From positions 62,001 through 126,000 of the forward strand of contig NZ_FOKL01000010.1 in assembly GCF_900112025.1 (NCBI RefSeq): 64,000 nucleotides of DNA, in the 5' to 3' direction. This document shows, piece after piece, positions 1-8,421 of this stretch. The notes beneath the pieces are model-generated. The model made no database searches. It was not told the origin of the DNA and saw only the letters and a program-made list of their open reading frames with translations. The position numbers and the translations under genes are program-made. The first letter of the stretch is position 1. The number at the start of each line of letters is the position of its first letter. This stretch comes from Janthinobacterium sp. 344. GTDB lineage: Bacteria > Pseudomonadota > Gammaproteobacteria > Burkholderiales > Burkholderiaceae_D.

Positions 1-1
1 C

Positions 2-976
2 AATCCCGTGCGCAACGGCGCCTACAGCGAAGGCGAAGTCAACACGCAAAGCGCGTATGTCTTCGATACCATCAAGTTCGGCGACAAGTGGATCTTCAAT
101 GGCGGCGTGCGCTTCGACCATTTCAATACCAGCTACGACGCCGTCACCCTGCAAGCGGCCGTGACGCCGCCCGCGGTACAGCCATTGCCAGTGGGCACGC
201 CGATTCCCGCGCACATCACCCTCGGCGATACTTTGACCAATGGCAAGATCTCGGCCCTGTACAAGCCGACGCCGGACAGCAGCGTGTATGCGCTGTGGGC
301 CACGTCGAAAGCGCCGCCGGGCACCAATTTCACCCTGAGCGCCGGCGCCAGCAGCGCGCAAAATCCGATCTATGATCCACAGGAAACCACCACCAAGGAA
401 ATCGGCACCAAATGGGACTTCCTGAAACAGAAATTGTCGTTCTCGGCCGCCCTGTACCAGACGGAAGTGAAGAATGAAGTGGAGCAAGACCCCGTCGACC
501 TGCAGTACTACCAGAATGGCAAGAAGCGCGTGCAGGGCGTGGAAATCGGCGTCGTCGGCGAAGTCATGCACAACTGGCTGGTCAGCGCCGGCTACACGCG
601 CATGAACACCAGCGTGGAAGCGGGCAAGGTCGTCACGGCGGCCGGCATCAATAACCTCAGCTACACGCCGAAACAGGCGTTTACCAGCTGGACCTCGTAC
701 ACGCTGCCGTTCGGCCTGAAGATCGGCGGCGGCGCGCGTTACGTCGGTGACATGCTGCGCGGCACCGATGGCGCCGTGGGCACGCCGGCCCGCATCGATT
801 CCTACTGGGTCTTCGATGCCATGGCGACGTATCCGGTCAACAAGAACCTCGACCTGCAGCTGAACGCCTACAACCTGGGCGACAAGACCTACGTGGCGGC
901 CATCAACAAATCCGGCTACCGCTACACGCCAGGCCAGCCCCGTTCGTTCAGCCTGACGGCGAATATCAAGTTCTAA
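2..976 (+). CDS. TonB-dependent siderophore receptor, C-terminal part (5' end outside window)
   Basis: This is the C-terminal ~324 residues of an outer-membrane TonB-dependent receptor, which imports ferric siderophores using TonB/ExbB energy. The frame is open from the first bases of the window, so the plug domain and signal peptide lie upstream; the GTG at 8 is an internal codon. The sequence alternates polar and aromatic residues as a beta-barrel does, has the conserved late segment NLGDKTYVAAINKSGYRYTP, and ends in NIKF with the terminal Phe used for barrel insertion. The end resembles catecholate receptors of the Fiu type, which is family knowledge and not proof of substrate. A strong terminator follows, so it is the last gene of its unit. 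Confidence 0.9.
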   Translation, partial: NPVRNGAYSEGEVNTQSAYVFDTIKFGDKWIFNGGVRFDHFNTSYDAVTLQAAVTPPAVQPLPVGTPIPAHITLGDTLTNGKISALYKPTPDSSVYALWATSKAPPGTNFTLSAGASSAQNPIYDPQETTTKEIGTKWDFLKQKLSFSAALYQTEVKNEVEQDPVDLQYYQNGKKRVQGVEIGVVGEVMHNWLVSAGYTRMNTSVEAGKVVTAAGINNLSYTPKQAFTSWTSYTLPFGLKIGGGARYVGDMLRGTDGAVGTPARIDSYWVFDAMATYPVNKNLDLQLNAYNLGDKTYVAAINKSGYRYTPGQPRSFSLTANIKF

Positions 977-1007
977 GGTCAATAGAACACGTCTTGCGCA
1001 CGATAGC

Positions 1008-1032
1008 AGCCCCTCTTCTGAGGGGCTTTTTT
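1008..1032 (+). terminator. Rho-independent terminator of the TonB receptor gene
   Basis: A 7-bp GC-rich stem (AGCCCCT / AGGGGCT) with a 6-nt loop runs straight into a T tract, about 30 bases after the receptor stop codon. Confidence 0.9.
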
Positions 1033-1084
1033 ATTCTCCTGATAATCTTGCCTTTTTAACGCACCGCCGCCGCGCCACGCTTGC

Positions 1085-1100
1085 GTATGAAAAGTCATAC
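1085..1100. promoter_or_regulatory. Perfect dyad GTATGA-N4-TCATAC, candidate activator site
   Basis: A perfect 6-4-6 inverted repeat lies about 120 bp upstream of the sigma-54 promoter of the symporter gene. That distance suits an enhancer site for an NtrC-type activator such as the DctD-like protein encoded at 5786-7129. The match to a known DctD site is not established; this is inference from position and symmetry. Confidence 0.4.
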
Positions 1101-1165
1101 AGCGATCCCCTCCCCCGTCCAATATTTCGCGCAGCGCGGCTATTTAGCAACTTTCTTGTCCATAA

Positions 1166-1201
1166 AAAGGTTCTTTAAATCAATTACTTAAGAAAGGTTC
1201 T
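1166..1201. repeat. Direct repeat AAAGGTTCT x2 just upstream of the sigma-54 promoter
   Basis: Two identical copies of AAAGGTTCT sit at 1166-1174 and 1193-1201, 27 bp apart, in an AT-rich stretch that ends 16 bp before the -24 element. They could be regulator contacts or could flank a DNA-bending site. No function is proven. Confidence 0.4.
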
Positions 1202-1217
1202 GCCGAAAAGCCATTTC

Positions 1218-1233
1218 AGGCATATCCTTTGCT
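1218..1233 (+). promoter_or_regulatory. Sigma-54 (-24/-12) promoter of the dicarboxylate symporter
   Basis: AGGCATATCCTTTGCT matches the RpoN consensus TGGCAYRNNNNTTGCW at every fixed position but the first, with correct GG-to-GC spacing. Transcription would start near 1244, leaving a leader of about 118 nt before the ATG at 1362. A sigma-54-dependent response regulator is encoded three genes downstream, which fits the classical DctB/DctD control of dctA. The rest of the 977-1361 interval holds only the terminator and the dyad and direct repeat listed separately. Confidence 0.8.
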
Positions 1234-1361
1234 ATGTACAGGTTTTGCTGCAAATAATCGCCAGCACGCAAGGGCTTGTTTTTGAGAAATATTGACTCCA
1301 AGCTTGAGTTGCTCGCAATCAATAATCCGCTCACAGCGGCGCTTCATTTGGAGGAGTCAAA

Positions 1362-2675
1362 ATGAAAAAGAAACGGCCATTAACCCTGTACATCCTGATT
1401 GCCATGATTCTCGGCATCATCGTGGGGTATGGATGCAACACCGCCTTCCCTGATGCCGCAGTCAGCGCTCAGATTGCTGGCAATATTTCCATCGTTACCG
1501 ACGTCTTCCTGCGCCTGATCAAGATGATCATCGCGCTGCTGGTCTTCTCGACCTTGACCGTCGGCATCGCCCACATGGGCGACGGCAAGACGGCGGGCCG
1601 CATCGGCCTGAAAGCCATGTGCTGGTTCGTCGTCGCCTCGCTGGTCTCGCTGGCGCTGGGCATGGTGCTGTCGAACCTGATGCAGCTGGGTACCAACCTG
1701 GGCTTGCCACTGCCGGACGTGCACGCCTCGACCAACCTGAAGACGGCCGCCTTCACGCTGAAAGACTTCTTCACGCACCTGGTGCCGAAATCGCCGATCG
1801 AGGCGATGGCCAATAATGAAATCCTGCAAGTGCTCGTGTTCTCGATCTTCTTTGGCGGCGCACTGGCCGGCCTGGGCGAATCGGGCAAGACCCTGACGGC
1901 CGTCGTCGATCAGCTGGCGCAAGTCATGCTGCGCATCACCGGCACCATCATGAACATGGCGCCGCTGGCCGTGTTCGCCGCCATGGCCTCCGTCATCACC
2001 ACCCATGGCCTGGGCGTGCTGGTCACGTTTGCCAAGTTCATGGGCGGCTTCTACCTGGGCCTGCTGTGCCTGTGGGCACTCTTGATCGCCGCCGGCTTCG
2101 TCGTCATCGGTCCGCGCGTCTTCAAACTGGTTTCCCTGATCCGCGAACCGTTCCTGCTGGCCTTCTCGACGGCCAGTTCGGAAGCGGCCTATCCCAAATT
2201 GCTGGTGGCGCTGGACCAGTTCGGCGTGGACCGCAAGATTTCCAGCTTCGTCCTGCCGATGGGCTACTCCTTCAACCTCGATGGCTCGATGATGTATTGC
2301 ACCTTTGCCGTGCTGTTCATCGCGCAAGCCTATGGCATCGACCTGTCGATCGGCACGCAGATCACCATGCTGCTGCTGCTGATGCTAACCTCGAAGGGCA
2401 TGGCCGGCGTGCCGCGCGCCTCGCTGGTGGTGATCGCCGCCACCTTGAACCAGTTCAACATTCCGGAAGCGGGCTTGCTGCTGCTGATGGGCGTCGACCA
2501 GTTCCTCGACATGGGCCGCTCGGCCACCAACGCGGTCGGCAATGCCGTCGCCACGGCCGTCGTTGCCAAGTGGGAAGGTGGCCTGGCCACCGAAGAAGAA
2601 GCGGCCGCAGCCAATGCGGCCAACCAGAACACGGAAAGCCACTGGGGCGAAGCGGACCACGCTAGCAAAGCCTAA
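1362..2675 (+). CDS. Dicarboxylate/amino acid:cation symporter (DAACS family)
   Basis: This 437-residue inner-membrane protein belongs to the DctA/GltP secondary transporter family, which imports C4-dicarboxylates or acidic amino acids with Na+ or H+. It shows the family hallmarks: hydrophobic segments throughout, the re-entrant motif STASSEAAYPK (residues ~268-278), the GYSFNLDGSMMY loop (~303-314) and the late segment MGRSATNAVGNAVA. A strong Shine-Dalgarno GGAGGAG precedes the ATG. The gene starts a cluster with a porin and a DctB/DctD-like pair and has a sigma-54 promoter, so C4-dicarboxylate is the likeliest substrate; glutamate or aspartate cannot be excluded. Confidence 0.9.
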   Translation: MKKKRPLTLYILIAMILGIIVGYGCNTAFPDAAVSAQIAGNISIVTDVFLRLIKMIIALLVFSTLTVGIAHMGDGKTAGRIGLKAMCWFVVASLVSLALGMVLSNLMQLGTNLGLPLPDVHASTNLKTAAFTLKDFFTHLVPKSPIEAMANNEILQVLVFSIFFGGALAGLGESGKTLTAVVDQLAQVMLRITGTIMNMAPLAVFAAMASVITTHGLGVLVTFAKFMGGFYLGLLCLWALLIAAGFVVIGPRVFKLVSLIREPFLLAFSTASSEAAYPKLLVALDQFGVDRKISSFVLPMGYSFNLDGSMMYCTFAVLFIAQAYGIDLSIGTQITMLLLLMLTSKGMAGVPRASLVVIAATLNQFNIPEAGLLLLMGVDQFLDMGRSATNAVGNAVATAVVAKWEGGLATEEEAAAANAANQNTESHWGEADHASKA

Positions 2676-2682
2676 GAGCGCC

Positions 2683-2710
2683 ATGGCCCGCCACAAGCGG
2701 GCCATTTATT
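2683..2710 (+). terminator. Hairpin terminator after the symporter gene
   Basis: A 9-bp stem ATGGCCCGC / GCGGGCCAT with a 5-nt loop is followed by a T-rich stretch. It would let the symporter be expressed more strongly than, or separately from, the porin downstream. Confidence 0.75.
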
Positions 2711-2783
2711 TGTTTTCATTGTTGAGTAACAAGCAGTCAGGTAGTGCGATCAGTAGTTATCCCCCCTCACTAGAGAGATTCTC

Positions 2784-3776
2784 ATGAAAAAAGTCCTGTT
2801 TACCCTGCTGGCCCTTGGCGCAGCTTCCGGCGGCGCGCTGGCCCAGTCCAGCGTCACCATCTATGGCGTGGCCGATGCCGGCCTGGTGCTCGACAAGGAT
2901 GCGGCCGGCGACCGCCTCAACCGTGTCGCTTCCGGCGTCGCTTCCGGTTCGCGCATCGGCTTCAAGGGCAAGGAAGACCTGGGCGGCGGCCTGGCCGCTA
3001 CCTTCGTGCTGGAAAGCGGTTTCAATATCGATACGGGCACCTCGGGCCAGGGCGGCTTGCTGTTCGGCCGCCAGGCGTATGTGGGCCTGACCGGCAGCGC
3101 CGGCGCCGTCACCCTGGGCCGCCAGTACTCGCCGTACTACCTGGCCCTGCGCGACGTGGCCGACCCGTTTGTCATCGGCCTGGCCGGCACGGCATCGAAC
3201 CTGATGGTGACGAATATCCGCGTCGATAACATGGTGCAATACACGACGCCAACATACAGCCACCTGTCGGCCGACCTGGCGTATGGCTTCGGCGAAGTGG
3301 CCGGCGACAACGCGAAAAACCGCAGCATGGGCGGCGCCGTCCATTACATCGATGGTCCGCTGAACGTGACCCTGACGCACCACCGCAAGGAAAATGCGCT
3401 GGCGACCCAGCAAACGCGCAACACCCTGCTGGCCACGCGCTACGACTTTGGCGTCGTGCAAGGCAACTTCGGCTACGCCGACAACCGCGCCCTGGACGAC
3501 AGCAAGAGCAACGACATCCTCGTCGGCTTCAGCGCCCCGTTCGGCGCCACCAAGCTGGTCGCGTCCTATATCCGCCACAACGACAAGAGCAACCTGAACC
3601 GTGATGCCCAGCAATGGGCCATCGGCGCGTTCTACGCCCTGTCCAAGCGCAGCGACCTGTACACCGGCTACGGCCACATCAGCAACAAGAACGGCGCCAC
3701 CTTTGTCGTCGGCAATGCCACCGACAATGGCACCGGCAACAGCGGTTTCAACCTCGGTATGCGTCATACCTTCTAA
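2784..3776 (+). CDS. Gram-negative porin (trimeric, OmpC-like family of Burkholderiales)
   Basis: A 330-residue outer-membrane general or substrate-selective porin. It has a signal peptide (MKKVLFTLLALG... cleaved after ALAQ, ~residue 21), the family start SSVTIYGVADAGL, the segment GSRIGFKGKEDLGGGL, the loop-region motif LFGRQAYVGL and a C-terminal barrel signature ending in RHTF. Length and motifs fit the 16-stranded porins of betaproteobacteria. It lies between the symporter and the DctB-like kinase, so it may supply the outer-membrane route for the same solute; that is inference. A purine-rich Shine-Dalgarno AGAGAGA precedes the ATG. Confidence 0.93.
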   Translation: MKKVLFTLLALGAASGGALAQSSVTIYGVADAGLVLDKDAAGDRLNRVASGVASGSRIGFKGKEDLGGGLAATFVLESGFNIDTGTSGQGGLLFGRQAYVGLTGSAGAVTLGRQYSPYYLALRDVADPFVIGLAGTASNLMVTNIRVDNMVQYTTPTYSHLSADLAYGFGEVAGDNAKNRSMGGAVHYIDGPLNVTLTHHRKENALATQQTRNTLLATRYDFGVVQGNFGYADNRALDDSKSNDILVGFSAPFGATKLVASYIRHNDKSNLNRDAQQWAIGAFYALSKRSDLYTGYGHISNKNGATFVVGNATDNGTGNSGFNLGMRHTF

Positions 3777-3797
3777 TCGCGGCTCACGCTAGCGCAG

Positions 3798-3830
3798 GCC
3801 GCCGGATGCATATCCGGCGGCTTTTTCTTT
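3798..3830 (+). terminator. Rho-independent terminator of the porin gene
   Basis: A perfect 10-bp stem GCCGCCGGAT / ATCCGGCGGC with a 4-nt loop is followed by CTTTTTCTTTTT. Confidence 0.92.
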
Positions 3831-3885
3831 TTACGCAATATTTAAATGCGATACTGTGGGTTCTTGCAAGCTGGCAGCTGATTTT

Positions 3886-5793
3886 ATGAATAGCAGTAAC
3901 AAATCCACTCTTTCCTGGCGCCAGCGCCTGTCGCAACGGTCGGGCCGCGAGGCGCTGGCTTGGGGCGTGGTGCTGGCCGCCTGCCTGGCCACCGTCTGGC
4001 TGGTGTATTTCTGGACCGAACGCATCGCCATCGGCAAGCTGCAGGCGAGCGGCGCGCAGCGCCTGGAAGTGTATGTCAGCAGCCTGGAAAACGCGCTGGA
4101 GAAATACGATTTCCTGCCCAAGACCCTGGAGCTGAACCGCGACGTCATCCGCCTGCTGCAGCACCCGGAAGACCCCGTGCTGGTCGATACGGTCAACCAT
4201 TACCTGGAACAGATGAATGCCCAGGCGAAATCGTCGACCATTTTCATCAGCAACCTCGATGGCAACACGCGCGCCGCCAGCAACTGGCAGCAACCGGACA
4301 GCTTTATTGGCGACAATATCTCGTTTCGTCCGTATGCCCAGGATGCGCTGCGCGGCACGCCGGGGCGCTTCTATGGCGTCGGCACGACGCGGCTGGAACC
4401 CGGTTACTTCTTTGCCCACGGCATCTACCAGAATGGCCGCATGCTGGGCCTGGCAACAGTCAAGGTCAACCTGGAAAACCTGGAAAAACGCTGGGTGCAG
4501 GGCGCGGACAAGGTCATGCTGGCCGACGAGCATGGCGTGATCTTTCTCAGTTCCATGCCCGACTGGAAATACCGCACCCTGGCGCCCCTGTCGCCGACCG
4601 TCGTCGAAGAACTCAACCGCACGCGCCAGTACTACTCGAAGCAGCTGGAGGCCATCCCCTTTGTTTCCGATCGCCAGCTGGGCAATGGCGCGCGCGTGAT
4701 CAGCGTGCGCGAGCAGGAGAGAATGGACGCGCCGCCGAAGACCAGCTCGAGCGTCATGACGCAGATCAAGCTCAAGTCGCCGCAAGGCTGGACCTTCATT
4801 TATCTGTCCGACCTGGCGCAGGCGAAAGCCAGCGCGCGCGCGGCGGCCGCCTTCTCCTGCGTGCTGCTGGGCTTTTTCATGCTGCTGTTCTTTTACCTGC
4901 GCCAGCGGCGCGCGGCCGTGGCGCAAAAACTGCGCGCCCGCGAAGACTTGCAGCATGCGTATGACAACCTGGAAACCATGGTCGAGGAACGCACGTCGGA
5001 ACTCAACGCCATGACGCAAAGCCTGAGCCAGGAAATCGAGGTGCGCAGCAAGGCCGAGCAAAAGCTGCACATCACGCAAAACGAACTCTTTCAAGCCGGC
5101 AAGATGGCCGTGCTGGGACAGATGTCGGCCAGCATCACGCATGAACTGAACCAGCCGCTGACGGCGCTGCGCACCATGTCCGACAATGCCGTCATCCTGC
5201 TCGAGCGGGGCCGGCTCGACGACGCGCGGCGCAATCTGGCGAAGATCTCGCAAATTGCGGCCAGGATGGGAACCATTACGGGACAATTGAAGATTTTTGC
5301 GCGCAAATCGACGACCAGCCTGACGTCCGTCTCGATTCCCACGGCGATCAGCAATGCCCTGTTCCTGGTCGAACGCCGCCTGCAGGTTGAAAATGTGCGT
5401 TTCAGCCTGCATCTGCCCCCCGAAGACATCTTCGCCATGTGCGAAAGCAACCGCCTGGAGCAGGTGCTGGTCAACCTGTACGCGAATGCGCTCGACGCCA
5501 TGAATGGCAGCGACGTGCGCAGCTTGCGCGTTTCCGTCGAGTGCACGCCGGAACACGTGCTGATCCACGTGGCCGACACGGGGCCGGGCCTGTCGACGGA
5601 AGTCTATGAACACCTGTTCGAGCCGTTCTTCACGACCAAGCCGCAAGGGCTGGGACTGGGCCTGGGACTGGCCATTTCCGAACAGATCACGCGCCAGTTC
5701 GGCGGCGTGCTGCGCGCCGACAACGCCCCTGGCGGCGGCGCCATCTTCACCATCGAACTACAGATTGCAACGCAGGAGGAAAAACATGTTTGA
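3886..5793 (+). CDS. dctB: Sensor histidine kinase, DctB-like
   Basis: A membrane sensor kinase of about 635 residues that would sense an external ligand and phosphorylate the response regulator encoded next. Two membrane segments (~residues 24-43 and ~320-340) enclose a periplasmic domain of ~275 residues, as in the DctB sensors of C4-dicarboxylates. A coiled coil (EERTSELNAMTQSLSQEIEV) leads to the HisKA box SITHELNQPLTAL with the phosphoacceptor His near 419, then the ATPase domain (NLYANALDAM, ADTGPGLS, FFTTKPQGLGLGLGL). I chose the ATG at 3886; a GTG at 3856 in frame is possible but adds nothing conserved. The stop overlaps the next start by 8 bp, implying translational coupling. Confidence 0.85.
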   Translation: MNSSNKSTLSWRQRLSQRSGREALAWGVVLAACLATVWLVYFWTERIAIGKLQASGAQRLEVYVSSLENALEKYDFLPKTLELNRDVIRLLQHPEDPVLVDTVNHYLEQMNAQAKSSTIFISNLDGNTRAASNWQQPDSFIGDNISFRPYAQDALRGTPGRFYGVGTTRLEPGYFFAHGIYQNGRMLGLATVKVNLENLEKRWVQGADKVMLADEHGVIFLSSMPDWKYRTLAPLSPTVVEELNRTRQYYSKQLEAIPFVSDRQLGNGARVISVREQERMDAPPKTSSSVMTQIKLKSPQGWTFIYLSDLAQAKASARAAAAFSCVLLGFFMLLFFYLRQRRAAVAQKLRAREDLQHAYDNLETMVEERTSELNAMTQSLSQEIEVRSKAEQKLHITQNELFQAGKMAVLGQMSASITHELNQPLTALRTMSDNAVILLERGRLDDARRNLAKISQIAARMGTITGQLKIFARKSTTSLTSVSIPTAISNALFLVERRLQVENVRFSLHLPPEDIFAMCESNRLEQVLVNLYANALDAMNGSDVRSLRVSVECTPEHVLIHVADTGPGLSTEVYEHLFEPFFTTKPQGLGLGLGLAISEQITRQFGGVLRADNAPGGGAIFTIELQIATQEEKHV

Positions 5794-7129
5794 GGGCTTG
5801 AAGGTCTTGCTGGTCGAAGACGACCCCACCGTACGCGAAGGCAGCGAGCAGGCACTGCAGCTGGCCGGCCTGGACGTGCTGGCCTTCCACTCGGCCGAGC
5901 TGGCCTATAAACTGCTGACGCCGGATTTTCCCGGCATCGTCGTGAGCGACGTGCGCCTGCCCGGCATGAGCGGCCTGGAACTGCTGCAAGCCGTGAAAAC
6001 GCTGGATCCGCACCTGCCCGTCATCCTCGTCACGGGCCACGGCGACATCACGATGGCCGTGCACGCCATGCGCACGGGCGCCTATGATTTCATCGAAAAA
6101 CCGTATTCATCCGACCAGCTGGTCGACGTCATCCTGCGCGCGCTGGAAACGCGGCGCCTCATGCTGGAAGTGCACAGCCTGCGCCGCCAGCTCGAGGACG
6201 GCGGCGGCATCGAAGCGCGCTTATTGGGCAATTCCGTGGCGATGCGCGACATACGGCGCCTGATACTCGACGTTGCCGACGAACCGGCCGACGTGCTGAT
6301 CTATGGCGACACGGGCACGGGCAAGGAAATGGTGGCCCGCTGCCTGCATGACTTCAGCCACCGCCGCAAGCACAACTTCGTCGCCGTCAACTGCGGCGCG
6401 ATTCCTGAAAGCATCTTCGAAAGCGAAGTCTTCGGCCACGAGCCGGGCGCGTTCACGGGCGCGGCCAAGCGGCAGGTGGGCAAGATCGAACATGCCGACC
6501 ACGGCACTTTTTTCCTCGATGAAATCGAATCGCTGCCCCTGTCGCTGCAGGTGAAATTGCTGCGCGTGCTGCAGGAGCGCTATATCGAACGCCTGGGCTC
6601 GAACGTGGCCACGCCCGTCGATGTGCGCGTCATCGCGGCGGCCAAGCTGGACCTGGAAGACCTGTCGCAGCAGCAGAAATTCCGCAGCGACCTGTATTAC
6701 CGCCTGAATCTGATCGTGCTGCATTTGCCGCCCCTGCGCGAACGGCGCGAGGATATTCCCATCCTGTTCGAACACTTCGTGCTGGCCGCCGCCGCCCGCT
6801 ACAATCGCGCCGCGCCTGTGGTGTCCACGGCGCAGATGCGCAACCTGATGGCGCATTCCTGGCCGGGCAACGTGCGCGAGCTGCGCAATATCGCGGACCG
6901 CTTCGTGCTGGGCATCGCCGGTGGCGCGTCGAGCCTGCTGGCGGCCGGCCTGGCCAGTCCCCTGTCGCTGGCGGAACAGGTGAACGGCTTTGAACGCGCC
7001 TTGATCGAGCAGGAACTGCGCGCATATTCCGGCAACGTCAGCGAAGTCAGCGCCGTGCTGGGCCTGCCGAAACAGACCTTGTATCACAAGATGCAGAAGT
7101 ACAACCTGGTGGCCGAAGAGTTCCGCTAA
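5786..7129 (+). CDS. dctD: Sigma-54-dependent response regulator, DctD-like (NtrC family)
   Basis: A 447-residue bacterial enhancer-binding protein. The order is a receiver domain (acidic pocket EDD, phosphoacceptor Asp ~55 in VSDVRLPG, Lys in EKPYS), a sigma-54 AAA+ domain (Walker A GDTGTGKE ~174-181; the RpoN-contacting loop GAFTGA ~222-227; Walker B TFFLDEIE) and a Fis-type HTH at the C-terminus (NVSEVSAVLGLPKQTLYHKM). The ATG follows a strong AGGAGGA at 5774-5780. The likely target is the -24/-12 promoter at 1218-1233. The stop TAA at 7127-7129 lies directly against an in-frame gene remnant. Confidence 0.9.
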   Translation: MFEGLKVLLVEDDPTVREGSEQALQLAGLDVLAFHSAELAYKLLTPDFPGIVVSDVRLPGMSGLELLQAVKTLDPHLPVILVTGHGDITMAVHAMRTGAYDFIEKPYSSDQLVDVILRALETRRLMLEVHSLRRQLEDGGGIEARLLGNSVAMRDIRRLILDVADEPADVLIYGDTGTGKEMVARCLHDFSHRRKHNFVAVNCGAIPESIFESEVFGHEPGAFTGAAKRQVGKIEHADHGTFFLDEIESLPLSLQVKLLRVLQERYIERLGSNVATPVDVRVIAAAKLDLEDLSQQQKFRSDLYYRLNLIVLHLPPLRERREDIPILFEHFVLAAAARYNRAAPVVSTAQMRNLMAHSWPGNVRELRNIADRFVLGIAGGASSLLAAGLASPLSLAEQVNGFERALIEQELRAYSGNVSEVSAVLGLPKQTLYHKMQKYNLVAEEFR

Positions 7130-7426
7130 GGAGCACGCCGCTGGCAGCCTTATCAAAAGCGCAAGGATGGGATTTTCTCGACAGCGTCTTTCCGCGAATA
7201 TGAAGTGCCCGCCGACAAGCCCAGCAGCCTGCGCATGGGCTTCCGCGACGTGTCGCCATTTTATGTGGTCAATGGCATCAGCCATGACACCGTCTCGCCC
7301 AGCTGCAGTGGCGACATCACCTTCACGCCGCGCGCCGGCGAGGATTACGAAGCGGCGTTCTGGTGGGAAGGCAAGTACCGCACCATCAGCATCAACCAGG
7401 TCGTCGTCAAGGAGGGCAAGACCTAA
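7130..7426 (+). pseudogene. 3' remnant of an unidentified gene, no start codon
   Basis: The frame is open for 98 codons right after the dctD stop and in the same frame, yet there is no ATG. The only candidate start, GTG at 7205, lies inside a stretch that already reads like folded protein (WQPYQKRKDGIFSTASFREY before it). The downstream part (MGFRDVSPFYVVNG, SCSGDITFTPRAGEDYEA, RTISINQVVVKEGKT) has alternating hydrophobic residues like a beta-sandwich or lipoprotein C-terminus. I do not recognise the family. Most simply it is the tail of a gene whose front was lost when this junction formed; a short GTG-started gene is the alternative. Confidence 0.5.
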
Positions 7427-7471
7427 CGGGTGCCCGTGCCCGTCAGCCGCGCCCCCAGCTGCTAGGCGAGG

Positions 7472-8215
7472 TCAGGCGGCGCCCACCCTGCCCGTGCGCA
7501 GCGGCGTCACCCAGTCGGGCCGGCCGTTGACCAGCGCCAGCCGGGCCGCCTGTTCCCAGTCATAGTCCACCGCGTAGAACTGCGCTGTCCAGGCGCCATC
7601 GGCGCCCTGTGCGGCGATGGCGTAGCGCGCGTGCGGCGTGCCGTTTTCCATCACGTGCGGATAACCGTGGTCATCGTCATACGCCTGCAAGCCCACGCTG
7701 CCCGGATTGACGATCAAACGCCCATCGGGCAGCGGCATGCTGCGCGGCATGTGCGTGTGGCCGCACAGGATCAGGGCCGCCTCCGCGTCGCCGGCACGCG
7801 TCGCCACCTCGTCCGGCGTGGCGGCGCGGCTGCCTTGCGGCGTGACGCTGTCGAGAAAATACACGAGGTCGCTGGTGGGCGTCCCATGCACGAGCAGTAC
7901 ATCCTGACGCAGGCGCAAGCTGGCCGGCAGCCCGTCTATCCACGCCAGTTGCTGCGGCAGCAGCTGGGCACGCGCATACGCATCCGACACGCCCATGCGG
8001 GCCGGGTCGCCCAGCAACTGGCGCTCATGGTTGCCGCGGATGGTGGGCAAGTCCAGCGCCATCAGGCGCGCCGCCGTGGCGCGTGGCTGCAAATGGCCCG
8101 AGACGATATCGCCCAGGTTGACGATCACGTCCACGCCACGCCGGGCGATGTCAGCCAGCACGGCATCGAGCGCGCCGAGGTTGCCGTGGATATCGGAAAT
8201 GGCGGCAATTTTCAT
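7472..8215 (-). CDS. Metallophosphoesterase, YfcE-like calcineurin superfamily
   Basis: A 247-residue cytoplasmic phosphodiesterase-type enzyme with the full set of two-metal motifs in order: DIHGN (~8-12), GDIVSG, GNHE, VHG and GHTH. This fits the YfcE/MJ0936 group, which uses Mn2+ or similar ions; the natural substrate is unknown. The start at 8215 is preceded by GGGAGGG at good spacing, and upstream in-frame codons add nothing conserved. Its start overlaps the stop of the small upstream gene as ATGA, so the two are translationally coupled. Confidence 0.88.
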   Translation of the reverse strand: MKIAAISDIHGNLGALDAVLADIARRGVDVIVNLGDIVSGHLQPRATAARLMALDLPTIRGNHERQLLGDPARMGVSDAYARAQLLPQQLAWIDGLPASLRLRQDVLLVHGTPTSDLVYFLDSVTPQGSRAATPDEVATRAGDAEAALILCGHTHMPRSMPLPDGRLIVNPGSVGLQAYDDDHGYPHVMENGTPHARYAIAAQGADGAWTAQFYAVDYDWEQAARLALVNGRPDWVTPLRTGRVGAA

Positions 8216-8421
8216 GGTGTGATTCCCTCCCTTTCCAGCCATTCTGCGCGCGTCACGCGATCCAGGCAATGTGTGCGCAAGCGGTGGCCGGGCGGCAGGG
8301 CCGGCTGCGCGAAGGCGGCGGCTTCGCGCTCGGCGTTCAGGGCCGCGAACGGCGCCAGGTCGCTGTCGTGCGCGTGCCGCAGCAGCAAACGCGGCGCTTC
8401 CAGTGGCAGCAGGACTTGCAT
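8212..8421 (-). CDS. Small unidentified protein, GNAT-like N-terminal segment
   Basis: A 69-residue frame read just before the phosphoesterase gene, overlapping it by 4 bases (ATGA). AGGGAG sits 6 bases before the chosen ATG at 8421. Residues ~6-30 (LEAPRLLLRHAHDSDLAPFA) look like the first strand and helix of GNAT acetyltransferases, but the protein stops far short of an acetyl-CoA site. The rest (PPGHRLRTHCLDRVTRAEWL) is not recognised. It may be a real small coupled protein or a shrunken acetyltransferase. Confidence 0.5.
   Translation of the reverse strand: MQVLLPLEAPRLLLRHAHDSDLAPFAALNAEREAAAFAQPALPPGHRLRTHCLDRVTRAEWLEREGITP

Noticed and set aside
1244..1361. Riboswitch in the 118-nt symporter leader
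   Set aside because: No known aptamer pattern or terminator/antiterminator pair could be seen.
3784..5646. 620-codon antisense frame over the dctB gene
   Set aside because: Shadow of the kinase gene; no start signal and no recognisable domain.
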